Assembly: GCA_902792085.1 (NCBI GenBank)
Contig: CADAYE010000022.1
Location: forward strand, 1 to 64,000
Origin: an uncultured bacterium
GTDB lineage: Bacteria > Cyanobacteriota > Vampirovibrionia > Gastranaerophilales > Gastranaerophilaceae
DNA length: 64,000 nucleotides
Direction: 5' to 3'
In this document: positions 56,226 to 64,000 of the stretch, in pieces
Layout: each line of letters opens with the position of its first letter
How positions within the stretch are numbered: the first letter of the stretch is position 1
Translations under genes and position numbers: made by a program
Notes under the pieces: generated by a model
Databases searched by the model: none
Seen by the model: only the letters and a program-made list of their open reading frames with translations
Told to the model about the DNA's origin: nothing

Positions 56226-57389
56226 TTACTTATTAAAAATATATTCCGTTTTGGAGTTCAAATCATCAAGAATTTCGTTATAATTAACCGTCACAGGTGT
56301 CGGTACGGAATTTTTTGCGGTATTTAAAAACACTTTAGCATTTTTTGGTTTTTGACCGTCAAGAAAATATTTTGAATTTGCACTGTCCATTCTTGCAGGA
56401 ACTATTAGACCACTCTGCGCAAACTTTTGTGAATTATCTTTTGATGCCAAAAATTTAATTAGTTTTACTGCCTGAGGTTTATTCTTTGAAGATTTTGCTA
56501 TTGCCCAGCCTGAACTATCCATAAACATTGTTTTTGGGAATTCAACAACATCCCAATCAAATTTTGCTTCCTGACGAAATTTTGGCACCAACCATCGACC
56601 CGATAAATACATTCCGATTTTACCCTGCAAAAACATCTGTGCCATAGTTGCACTGCCTATTTCCTCTTTTTTCGGAGCAACATGATATTTTCGCCTCAAA
56701 TCAGCATAAAATTCCAACCCTTTTTTATTTGCGCTTTGGTTTAAAACATTACGACTAAAATAATCTGCGCTGTCATTTACTCCCCAGCCGCCGTAATAGA
56801 GCATATATGGAAGATAATAAAGCGGTTTTTCCTCAAAAGATATTCCAAATGTTTCCTTTGTAGTAAGTTTTTGGGCCTTCTTTAACAAATCATCTAAAGT
56901 CCAATCTTTAGCCGGATAATCAACTTTTTGTTTTTTAAATAAATCTTTGTTATAAAAGAACACAAGATTAGAAACATCTCTCGGCAGCGCATAAATTTTT
57001 CCTTTAAATTTCATTGCTTCAATTGATTTTGGAAAATACCTGTCGTATTCAAATTCATCATAATTTGTCAAATCCTCTAATACTCCTGCATTCGCATACA
57101 ACGGAAGATACAAATTGTTTATAAAAATAACATCAGGCGCTGTATTTGAAGCAAACAAAAGATGAATTTTCTGAAAATAGTTCTGAGGAATATGCATTAA
57201 ATCAACCTTAATTCCGTCATTTTGTTTTTCAAACTCCTCAAGCATAGGTTTTAAGATATTAATTTCAGATTCCGAACCCCAAGTCGCAAACACAATATGC
57301 ACAAAATTATCACTCTTTTTACACAGACTAAAACCTGTATAAATAAGCACTATTGCTATTGTAAATATTAAAACAATTCTTTTTAACAT
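56226..57389 (-). CDS. Extracellular sugar-binding protein of an ABC importer (family 1)
   Basis: 387 residues. It has an N-terminal hydrophobic anchor/signal (RIVLIFTIAIVLIYTGFSLC); the Cys after SL is a weak lipobox. Typical features are FATWGSESEINILKPMLEEF, APDVIFINNLYLPLYANAGV, YALPRDVSNLVFFYNKDLFK and the late SSGWAIAKSSKNKPQAVKLI. It captures a sugar outside the inner membrane and hands it to the permease. It is likely in an operon with the dehydrogenase. No permease genes are adjacent. Confidence 0.88.
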   Translation of the reverse strand: MLKRIVLIFTIAIVLIYTGFSLCKKSDNFVHIVFATWGSESEINILKPMLEEFEKQNDGIKVDLMHIPQNYFQKIHLLFASNTAPDVIFINNLYLPLYANAGVLEDLTNYDEFEYDRYFPKSIEAMKFKGKIYALPRDVSNLVFFYNKDLFKKQKVDYPAKDWTLDDLLKKAQKLTTKETFGISFEEKPLYYLPYMLYYGGWGVNDSADYFSRNVLNQSANKKGLEFYADLRRKYHVAPKKEEIGSATMAQMFLQGKIGMYLSGRWLVPKFRQEAKFDWDVVEFPKTMFMDSSGWAIAKSSKNKPQAVKLIKFLASKDNSQKFAQSGLIVPARMDSANSKYFLDGQKPKNAKVFLNTAKNSVPTPVTVNYNEILDDLNSKTEYIFNK

Positions 57390-57485
57390 TCCCTCTCCCG
57401 AATTGACAAGATAATAGCATAAGTGTAATTAAAGGGCTTTGCTTTGTATCCCAATCTTTTAGTGATATGGACTAAGGGATATTAA

Positions 57486-59627
57486 TTATATTTCCAGCAA
57501 AGTTCTCATTTTGTCTTCTGCTACATCAACAAGACACTTAAATCCACCGACTTTTACGATATACACACTTCCGTAATCAAGTCTGACCTGTAGCGATTTG
57601 TTTACGATTTTATCAAATTTTTTCAATACATAAACATTCTCGCCAATCTTACCGATTAAAGCCGAAACTCCGTCAGATTCAACCATTAAAATACTCTTGT
57701 TATTATCTATATCATATTTTGACTTGATAGAAATGTTGAAATCAGATGTCTGCGACTTTTTGAACGGAACTTTACTTCCTAAAGGATTAGTTACACTCAT
57801 CATTTCTGAACGACTGCGTTTTGGAATCATATTTGTAATTTCTTCCGTTATAGCAGAAACCGATTCCTGCTGATTGTTTTCATTATCAATAATACTCAAA
57901 TATTCTTCCATAGAAGAAATTAAATACTGTTCTTGAATTTCTTTCATTTCATCTGAAATTTTATTTTTCGGTAAAAATCTTCTGCCGGTTCTGACTAAAT
58001 CCGATATACTTAAACCATGTCCTCCAAAATTTCTTCTGCTGACATTCAGTCCGCTATTTTTAAGTTTTACATGCGGACCTTCATGAAGTGGTTCTGTAAC
58101 AGTATTCTCGCTTTCTAATGGCAAACTATGTCTGCTTGTCATTTTTAGGTCAAGATTTTTTGCAAAAGATTTTAAGTTCAGACCTGACATTCTTCTTGCA
58201 ATTGCTTCTTCTTCTGACTGAACATCCTTTGGAGAAGCGCTGAACTGCTTCATAGAAGGAGTTTGTGAAAGCGCATGTTCCATTTGTGAAACCTTTGCTG
58301 CCATATCATTTACAAGTACACCTTTAGTACCGCCAATATTTGTAACATAAGATGTACCGCTCTGATTTTGACCATCTTTTGCCTGTGAATAAAGTTTGTA
58401 TTTTTCCTGCCAACTCAAATTGTCATTATCGGCTATTTGAGTATAATCGTCATCTTTGACCTTTTCGGATTCAGAATTGTAATTTTCAAGATATTCTTTT
58501 AACTGTGAATTATTTTTAACGGCTCTTGCAATAATATTCATCAAAGCACCGAGTATAAAAATACCGATAACTGATAATGCTCCTGCAATCGGAATAATAG
58601 GCAAACTTTTTCCTGCAGTTTTTGTTTTTACAGTTTTTTCAACAGTTTTTGATTTATCCGCTTTTGCACTTTTTGATTGTGCCGGCGGATTTTTCAAATC
58701 AAATGCCGGAACAGGCTTGACATCAACAGGTTTTACCTCAGGTTTTACCTCAACTTTTTGAACAGGTTTAATATTCTGTTTTACTTCTGTCTTTTGAACT
58801 GATTTAACTTCAGTTTTTTGAGCAGATTTTGCAACCTGTTTTACTTCTGTCTTTGGCTTCACTGCTTCAGTTTTGGTTGTTTTAGGCTGAACTTTTACTA
58901 CAGTTTGAGCAGAAGATTTTACACTATCCTTCTTTATGACAGGCACATGAACTGCAACAGGTTTTAACGCAATTTTATTCGTATTTTGAGTTGTTGCTTT
59001 TGTTTGTGTAGTTTGCGGGGTAACTTTTTTTGCTTCAACAGGCTTTGCTGTCGTTGTTTTTGAAGTCGTTACAGGCGATTTTGTAACAGTTGTTTTTGCT
59101 GTTGTTGAAACTGCAGGTTTTACACTTGAAGTTGCGGTTGTTGAAGCAGAAGTGCTTGTTTTTTTGAAGTTTGCCATTTTCTTATCAGGATCAAATTTAT
59201 TATTCTGAGAAATCAAATTTTTATAATCCTGCTGAGCCTTAGTTAATGGTGCTGTTTTTTTTGTATAAGTCTGAATTTTTATGGGTTTTGTTGTATTAAA
59301 TGTTACTTTTGTATAACCGCCGATACCATCATCTACATTTTTCACGCTGACATCGGAAACCAAATCTCTTACTCCGCCCAAGGCAGGTACAATAGATTGA
59401 TTACCTGCAACATTTGGCAGTAATACAACATAAGTGTTGCCCGATTTTCTTGTTACAACGGTGTTTGTCGGCGCACCTGTTGTATAAAATGTCACATCTA
59501 CCGTGTCATCATTTGATGATTTTTTGACATCCATTCTCAATAAATCGCTTGAATCCGCCATTACGGAATTACCTGCAATTAAAAATGCTGAAAGAACAGT
59601 TGTAATTATAAATTTTCTATTTATCAT
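57486..59627 (-). CDS. AMIN-like envelope protein with long Lys/Thr/Pro/Val linker
   Basis: 713 residues from the ATG at 59627. A signal peptide (KFIITTVLSAFLIAGNSVMA) leads to a beta-rich domain of about 110 residues (DTVDVTFYTTGAPTNTV, GGYTKVTFNTTKPIKIQTYT) of AMIN type, which localises proteins to the cell wall or pilus base. Then comes a low-complexity linker of about 200 residues with repeats such as QKTEVK and KPV. A membrane helix (IPIAGALSVIGIFILGALM, near 355) and a cytoplasmic-type region of about 340 residues (YLISSMEEYLSIIDNEN) follow. So it spans from wall to cytoplasm. The role is unknown; divergent from era. Confidence 0.6.
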   Translation of the reverse strand: MINRKFIITTVLSAFLIAGNSVMADSSDLLRMDVKKSSNDDTVDVTFYTTGAPTNTVVTRKSGNTYVVLLPNVAGNQSIVPALGGVRDLVSDVSVKNVDDGIGGYTKVTFNTTKPIKIQTYTKKTAPLTKAQQDYKNLISQNNKFDPDKKMANFKKTSTSASTTATSSVKPAVSTTAKTTVTKSPVTTSKTTTAKPVEAKKVTPQTTQTKATTQNTNKIALKPVAVHVPVIKKDSVKSSAQTVVKVQPKTTKTEAVKPKTEVKQVAKSAQKTEVKSVQKTEVKQNIKPVQKVEVKPEVKPVDVKPVPAFDLKNPPAQSKSAKADKSKTVEKTVKTKTAGKSLPIIPIAGALSVIGIFILGALMNIIARAVKNNSQLKEYLENYNSESEKVKDDDYTQIADNDNLSWQEKYKLYSQAKDGQNQSGTSYVTNIGGTKGVLVNDMAAKVSQMEHALSQTPSMKQFSASPKDVQSEEEAIARRMSGLNLKSFAKNLDLKMTSRHSLPLESENTVTEPLHEGPHVKLKNSGLNVSRRNFGGHGLSISDLVRTGRRFLPKNKISDEMKEIQEQYLISSMEEYLSIIDNENNQQESVSAITEEITNMIPKRSRSEMMSVTNPLGSKVPFKKSQTSDFNISIKSKYDIDNNKSILMVESDGVSALIGKIGENVYVLKKFDKIVNKSLQVRLDYGSVYIVKVGGFKCLVDVAEDKMRTLLEI

Positions 59628-59733
59628 ATTTCCCATTATTTTTAAAAAACTACACTTCAATTTATATAATAGTCGAGAATAAAATTTTTTGCTACTTTAT
59701 TAATATTTGGTAAATTTATGTTACAATACAAAA

Positions 59734-60624
59734 ATGAAATGCGGATTTGTAACTATAATCGGACGCCCGAATGTGGGCAAATCAACCCTGTTAAATCAGA
59801 TTTTGGGGCAAAAAATTGTTATTGCAACTGACAAAGCCCAAACTACACGAAAAAGAATTAAAGGGATTCTGACAAACGAGCAGGGACAAATTGTTTTTAT
59901 TGATACCCCGGGGATTCACAGACCGCTTAATAAACTCGGTGAATTTTTGATTGATGAAGCAAAAATTGCTATTCCTGATGCAGATGTAATAATTTTTCTT
60001 GTTGACGGTTCGGAAAGTGCCGGAAAAGGTGACAAATGGATTGTCCAAAACCTTTTGGAAACAAAAATTCCTGTGATTATTGTAATGAACAAGGTTGATA
60101 AGATTAAAAAGCCTGAAAAAATTGAACAAAATCTGTTGAGTTACAAAACACTTTTTGACGAAAATCTGCCTGTTATAAGAATTTCTGCAAAAACAGGGCG
60201 AAATATTGACACTTTGCTCAAAAATTTATACAAAAAACTTCCCGAAGGCGAAATTATGTACCCCGAAGATGTGGTGACAGAAGAAACTATGCGTGATGTT
60301 GCACAGGAAATTATAAGAGAAAAGATTTTGCTAAACACATCTGATGAGATTCCGCACGCAGTTGCAGTCAAAATTGAAAACTATTTTGAGCAGGAAGATA
60401 TTGATAAAATTTATGCAACAATTTATTGCGAAACAAAGAGCCAAAAAGGAATTTTGATAGGTAAAGGCGGAAATTTGCTCAAAAAAATCGGAACAGAAGC
60501 AAGACAGGATTTGGAAAAAATTACAGAAAAAAAAGTTTTCTTGGGGTTGGAAGTCAAAGTTGAAAAAGACTGGCGCAAAAAAGATAATATTTTAAAAGAT
60601 TTTGGGTATAAAGAGGAAAAATAA
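59734..60624 (+). CDS. era: GTPase Era
   Basis: About 296 residues from the ATG at 59734. It acts in maturation of the 30S ribosomal subunit. G1 is GRPNVGKSTLLNQ, G2 TTRKRIKGIL, G3 DTPGIHRPLN, G4 NKVDKI, G5 SAKTGRN. The C-terminal KH domain binds the 16S rRNA end (ATIYCETKSQKGILIGKGGN). The stop is followed within seven bases by the shared regulatory element of the effector unit at 60726. Confidence 0.95.
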   Translation: MKCGFVTIIGRPNVGKSTLLNQILGQKIVIATDKAQTTRKRIKGILTNEQGQIVFIDTPGIHRPLNKLGEFLIDEAKIAIPDADVIIFLVDGSESAGKGDKWIVQNLLETKIPVIIVMNKVDKIKKPEKIEQNLLSYKTLFDENLPVIRISAKTGRNIDTLLKNLYKKLPEGEIMYPEDVVTEETMRDVAQEIIREKILLNTSDEIPHAVAVKIENYFEQEDIDKIYATIYCETKSQKGILIGKGGNLLKKIGTEARQDLEKITEKKVFLGLEVKVEKDWRKKDNILKDFGYKEEK

Positions 60625-60630
60625 TCACAC

Positions 60631-60686
60631 CTATTTAGTAGTGACGGATTAGGGGAATTTTCAAAAAGTACACTATTCCTTATAAT
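60631..60686 (+). promoter_or_regulatory. Shared upstream element plus -10, effector copy 2
   Basis: CTATTTAGTAGTGACGG, ATTAGGGGAATTTTC, 18 bases, then TATAAT at 60681-60686. ATTTAGTAGTGACGGA is the same as in the virion-operon copy apart from the first bases. The leader ends ATAAGGAGAAATAT like that of the effector at 33684. Confidence 0.8.
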
Positions 60687-60725
60687 AGATAAGTGTTTTC
60701 GAGTTTATTATAAGGAGAAATATGA

Positions 60726-61709
60726 ATGGCAAATTTAAAAGAAAAAATTCTGCAATCATTGAAAAGTACAAAACAAGTCAAAACTACGCTAAATACAATT
60801 GCAAAGTCACAAGAAAATTTATTAAAAAACTATACTAACCCTGTTTTTAATCAAAAGGATAGGGGTAAATTATTAAAGTCTTATACTGATTTGCAAGATG
60901 TTGGTAAATCTTTGTACAGATATAATACTTTACAAGAACACAATTATTTAAGTGATGCAGAAGAAGAAAAAGGAAATATTGAAAGTAAAGTACTAAAAGG
61001 CGGAGTAAGCTATAATAAATATGTTTGGTGTTCTGAAAACGGTGAAAACACTTGTGATGAGTGTTCAGAGTTAGATGGTCAAGAATTTGATTATTATGAC
61101 GAAGTCCCTGAAAGACCGCATCCGAATTGCAAATGTTATGTTGAGATTGTAGATGGAAATTCTGCTCCTGAAACAGGCGAGAATGAAGAACCTTGTGATT
61201 GTCTTGATGATTTACCAACACAATTTGCTAATTTAGTTGATGAAGCAAAAAGATTACAAAATAATATCAAAAATATGATTAAAGAGTTATTTAGTAAAAT
61301 AAAAACAAGAACAGGTAAATTATACGAAGATACTTGTCAAAAGATACTCGATGAAGCTGCTACATGGGACAATGCGGCGGGCGATTTTGCAAGGAATTAT
61401 AATGATATGGTAAGTGCGGATACTATTAATGCGGATAAATATTTTCATTCAAAAGCAAATTGTCAAGCTACACAACGAGGTGGAGCTGGGGAAGTTTTAG
61501 CTGAAGCCATAAGTTTATTAAGAGAACTTGAGGAAGGTACACGAAAAGTTCTTTTTGAAGGAGCTGATTTAATTGAACAAATTGAAGATGCTAATCGTGA
61601 TATGGAAGCTAATAAATACGGCCGCGAACAAGGAAAAATGAATCCGAACGAAGCTTGTGAAATTTTAATAGATATATTAAGACCAAATGGTTTGCCAGAT
61701 AAATATTAA
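60726..61709 (+). CDS. Effector: phage minor-head motif fused to Rhs-type toxin-like domain
   Basis: 327 residues, ribosome site AAGGAG. Residues 1-90 are helical (MANLKEKILQ, cf. MTNLKD at 33684). Residues 100-140 hold W101-C102, C110-x2-C113, the LDGQEF core and HPNCKC. This is the signature at the end of phage minor head proteins (SPP1 gp7 / Mu F type). A Cys-Asp linker and a helical zone follow. The C-terminal domain (about 235-327) has DKYFHSKANCQATQRGG, E267, D292, N296, G299-R300, C311 and NGLPDKY, which recalls Rhs C-terminal toxins of the ANCEAAQ type. It is followed at 2 bases by a Cys-rich membrane protein gene, the likely immunity partner. The activity is unknown. Confidence 0.75.
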   Translation: MANLKEKILQSLKSTKQVKTTLNTIAKSQENLLKNYTNPVFNQKDRGKLLKSYTDLQDVGKSLYRYNTLQEHNYLSDAEEEKGNIESKVLKGGVSYNKYVWCSENGENTCDECSELDGQEFDYYDEVPERPHPNCKCYVEIVDGNSAPETGENEEPCDCLDDLPTQFANLVDEAKRLQNNIKNMIKELFSKIKTRTGKLYEDTCQKILDEAATWDNAAGDFARNYNDMVSADTINADKYFHSKANCQATQRGGAGEVLAEAISLLRELEEGTRKVLFEGADLIEQIEDANRDMEANKYGREQGKMNPNEACEILIDILRPNGLPDKY

Positions 61710-61711
61710 TA

Positions 61712-61966
61712 ATGTATTATACGAATATGAAAGTACTGTTTGAAATTTTAATTCTTGTCATATCATTATTTTTGTTAAATGGATATTTTATTTCAAATAC
61801 CAATTTGTCAAATATAGATTCTTGTCTTGATAAAGGTTATTGCTGGGATTATATCCGAAATCGATGCGAGGAAAAAGATCAAGGTTTTTGTGTAAAATCT
61901 GAGCAAGAATGTAAGGACAGACATGGTAAATGGTTATATGATAAAAAATATTGTTTATTATATTAA
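61712..61966 (+). CDS. Small Cys-rich membrane-anchored protein, likely immunity protein
   Basis: 84 residues (79 if the ATG at 61727 is used). One N-terminal membrane segment (VLFEILILVISLFLLNGYF) and a Cys-rich outer part: SCLDKGYCWDYIRNRCEEKD with CVKSEQECKDRHGKW. It follows the effector gene by 2 bases. A mutated homologue lies downstream of the other effector, at 34991-35272. Being linked to two toxin-like genes with similar C-terminal patterns argues for immunity. It would stand in the periplasm, so the toxin may act there. Confidence 0.7.
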   Translation: MYYTNMKVLFEILILVISLFLLNGYFISNTNLSNIDSCLDKGYCWDYIRNRCEEKDQGFCVKSEQECKDRHGKWLYDKKYCLLY

Positions 61967-61968
61967 AA

Positions 61969-62091
61969 TTAAAGAGTTATAGCAACTATCCACAATGCCA
62001 AATAAATATACCCAAATAATAAAATTGTAATTAGGTTAAATAAAATTATCAACCAATCTTTTTTGTGTTTGTTTTTTGCTATTACTTTCAT
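61969..62091 (-). CDS. Possible 40-aa membrane peptide
   Basis: ATG at 62091 on the minus strand, 40 residues: a basic start (VIAKNKHKKDW) and one or two membrane spans (LIILFNLITILLFGYIYLAL). There is no ribosome site. It is convergent with the immunity-like gene. It may be real or chance in AT-rich DNA. Confidence 0.3.
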   Translation of the reverse strand: MKVIAKNKHKKDWLIILFNLITILLFGYIYLALWIVAITL

Positions 62092-62124
62092 TATAAAAGT
62101 AATAATCAGTATGATATATAGATA

Positions 62125-62146
62125 GTAGGGTAGACTTCAGTCTACC
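62125..62146 (+). repeat. GTAGG-foot hairpin
   Basis: GTAGG then GTAGACTTCAGTCTACC: a hairpin with the same foot as at 54611 and 63019 but a different stem. Confidence 0.7.
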
Positions 62147-62248
62147 GATATATTTGGTTGACTAATAATTTTGTGAAATGTGCAGAATGTAAAAGAATAG
62201 GCGGTTTGAGAATTTTTAATAGAAAATTTGAAGATTATTATAAAGATA

Positions 62249-62941
62249 TTATTTGTTCATTTTACTAATTAAATTGAATATTGTTTGACTATTATAACCA
62301 AATTTGTCTGCAACTTTAAATATATTTTCATTTACTTGTTTGTAAAAAGCAAAAATTTCTTCCTTTAATTTTTCAATTGCAACAAGGTGATTTTGCTGAT
62401 GAATTTTTTTTAAATTTTCCATATTTCCAAATTGAGATAATACTTTTCGAACAGCTGTTTTAGAGCAATTATACTTATTTGCTATATAACCAATATGATA
62501 ACCTTTTTTATATAATTCAAGCATTTGATCTTGGATTTCTTGTTCAAAGCGTAATTCATTTTTATTTATAATTTGTAATTCTTTTGCATTGTGTTGTTTT
62601 TTTATAATATTTCTAATAACTTGTGCATAGCAATTGTATCTTTCTGCAATTTCAGTTACAGGAATACCTTGTTTATACATATCAATTATATCATTTTCTT
62701 TAAGTGTTGTTGCAATAAGATGTTTACTGTTATATGCGTGTTGAGCTCTAATATCCTTTTCATCCGGTAAAACAGATAATATATTTTTTAAACGAACAAA
62801 CGAACAACCTGTCTGCTTATAAATTTCATTTGTTGTAAGTCCTTGCTTATATAGGTCAACAACTTGTTTAGGATCAAATTCTTTTGCTTTTTTACCTTTA
62901 AATAAAATATTATGCGAAGTACCTGAGATTGTTATATTCAT
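62249..62941 (-). CDS. Protein with four HTH units and ILFKG leader
   Basis: 230 residues. After a leader ITISGTSHNILFKGKKAKEF come four resolvase/IS630-type helix-turn-helix units. They read VVDLYKQGLTTNEIYKQTGC, IIDMYKQGIPVTEIAERYNC, MLELYKKGYHIGYIANKYNC and FYKQVNENIFKVADKFGYNS. Each has the DLYKxGxxxxEIAxxYxC plan found in recombinase DNA-binding parts, but there is no catalytic domain. It probably binds repeated DNA; the target may be one of the dispersed repeats here. It stands alone. Confidence 0.6.
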   Translation of the reverse strand: MNITISGTSHNILFKGKKAKEFDPKQVVDLYKQGLTTNEIYKQTGCSFVRLKNILSVLPDEKDIRAQHAYNSKHLIATTLKENDIIDMYKQGIPVTEIAERYNCYAQVIRNIIKKQHNAKELQIINKNELRFEQEIQDQMLELYKKGYHIGYIANKYNCSKTAVRKVLSQFGNMENLKKIHQQNHLVAIEKLKEEIFAFYKQVNENIFKVADKFGYNSQTIFNLISKMNK

Positions 62942-63481
62942 AAATTAATTCCTTTATTTATAATTTATTATGTTATAAAACTTCTAAAAATAAAATTTGC
63001 TGTACATAATCAAAGCTTGTAGGGTGCAATTTTTTGCACCAAATTTAAATAACGATTATTGGAAAGTAAGCGACCGATGAGAGTAAATAATGAGTAAATA
63101 TGAGTAAATCGTTTTTTGGGGGTAAAGTTGCACTTCCAACCTCGTTTAATTGGCTAAAGGCCGGATTGCTTCGCCTTCACAGGCTCGCAATGACATGAAA
63201 CACTTCCGAACAAACTACACAAAAAAAATTTGTAAGTTGGGGTTTCTACCTCGATAATTATAATGTTGGGCTAAAAGCCCAACTTACCGGTTAGCCAACC
63301 AACACTACTATCGAAAATTTTGTAACCAATAAATTTGTAAATGACTATTCACAATTCATCATTCACCATTCACTCAAAAGCATTATCCGACCTGCAATGC
63401 CAACAAACTTTAATCAAATAATAAATACTGTTAAAATATCCGACATAAAAACTATTTACTTGAACTTTTAAAAACAATATA
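62942..63481. repeat. 540-bp spacer with REP-like hairpins
   Basis: A GTAGG-foot hairpin with GTGCAATTTTTTGCACC at 63019-63040; CCGGATTGCTTCGCCTTCAC with AGGCTCGCAATGACATG (63163-63198), the reverse of the GTCATTGCG family; GTAAGTTGGGGTTTCTACC at 63231; and GTTGGGCTAAAAGCCCAAC with TTAC at 63272-63294. No gene is visible. Confidence 0.7.
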
Positions 63482-64000
63482 ATGAACTTGATGTCTGTTT
63501 TAGAAGTGAAAAATCTTAATTTGGGATTTAATGTTGAAGAAAGTTTTCAGCAGGCGCTTTTTGATGTAAATTTTTCACTTGAAAAAGGTCATACACTTGC
63601 ACTTGTCGGCGAATCCGGTTGCGGAAAGACAATGAGCGCAATGAGTATTCTCAACCTTATACCCAAAACCGCAAAAATTACAGGCGGAGAAATTATATAC
63701 AACGGTGAAAATCTTTTGGACAAAACCCAAAAAGAAATGAGCAAAATCCGAGGGGGTAAAATTGCACTCATACCGCAAGACCCTATGACTTCACTAAACC
63801 CGTTATACACAGTCGGCGACCAACTTTTAGAAGTTATAAAAATTCACAAAGGACTGAAAGGGAACGAAGCAAAAAGACAAGCCATTGAAGCGTTTGAAGC
63901 CGTACAAATACCTGATGCTCGAAACAGACTGAACAACTACCCCCACGAATTTTCAGGCGGAATGAAGCAAAGAGCGGTTATTGCCATGGCACTTGCAACA
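63482..64000 (+). CDS. Oligopeptide/dipeptide ABC transporter ATPase, OppD-like (partial)
   Basis: 173 codons up to the window edge, start at 63482 or 63491. Walker A GESGCGKT, the Q-loop IALIPQDPMTSLNPLYTVG and signature FSGGMKQRAVIAMALAT match the OppD/DppD branch, which powers peptide or nickel uptake. The Walker B region and C-terminus lie beyond the window. No ribosome site is obvious. Confidence 0.9.
   Translation, partial: MNLMSVLEVKNLNLGFNVEESFQQALFDVNFSLEKGHTLALVGESGCGKTMSAMSILNLIPKTAKITGGEIIYNGENLLDKTQKEMSKIRGGKIALIPQDPMTSLNPLYTVGDQLLEVIKIHKGLKGNEAKRQAIEAFEAVQIPDARNRLNNYPHEFSGGMKQRAVIAMALAT

Overview
This AT-rich window has no rRNA and one intact tRNA. Its outer-envelope genes are a giant GGA(I/L)/FxxN repeat adhesin, an AsmA-like protein and lipid-modifying enzymes. 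It also carries many REP-like hairpins and several proteins that begin with a short xx(V/I)xFKG leader. Together these suggest a didermal, host-associated bacterium, most likely a gut cyanobacterial relative (Vampirovibrionia/Melainabacteria, Gastranaerophilales). That assignment is inference from gene style, not from a marker gene.

Layout. 1-10.7 kb (-): a giant chlamydial-Pmp-like repeat surface protein, running off the left edge and broken by two compensating frameshifts; its N-terminal region is riddled with short dispersed repeats. 11.3-18.9 kb (-): AsmA-like protein, sugar ABC permease, a DUF559 fragment between repeats, proS, a TPR protein and an exported protein. 19-31.4 kb (-): a compact virion-protein operon (LuxR-type HTH, amidase, P22 gp10-like protein, coat, LLH-holin-like protein, scaffold-like protein, adaptor, small terminase, unknown, GNAT, portal). 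It has no large terminase, integrase, replication or long-tail genes, and it runs into a polymorphic-toxin-like gene followed by alternating membrane-protein genes and broken toxin copies. 31.6-31.9 kb: tRNA-Ile(GAT) with a truncated tRNA copy and tandem repeats. 33.6-35.3 kb: a second effector-like gene with a decayed partner. 35.4-48.7 kb: housekeeping genes (Nudix, HAD, DUF1284, PlsC-like, ispF, tgt, secA) and an AddAB-like helicase/nuclease pair. 49-63 kb: a large unknown repeat protein, a degenerate histidine kinase joined to a MalK-like ATPase, a possible type I toxin peptide, a sugar-binding protein with a dehydrogenase, an AMIN-like envelope protein, era, and a third effector with its likely immunity gene. 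63.5 kb to the end: start of an OppD-like ATPase.

The main discovery candidate is a set of three transcription units joined by sequence. The virion operon (promoter near 31.3 kb), the effector at 33.7 kb and the effector at 60.7 kb, almost 30 kb apart, share a nearly identical element of about 30 bp directly upstream of the -10 box. The effector at 33.7 kb begins with a segment clearly similar to the C-terminus of the scaffold-like virion protein. The effector at 60.7 kb carries a phage minor-head cysteine motif ahead of an Rhs-type toxin-like domain. Two effectors share a VNSYxKxDGTxVKxHxR motif. Read together, these suggest a domesticated short-tailed-phage capsid that is co-expressed with, and may be loaded by, toxic cargo proteins tagged with virion-derived segments. 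The sequence relations are visible here; the loading model is inference.
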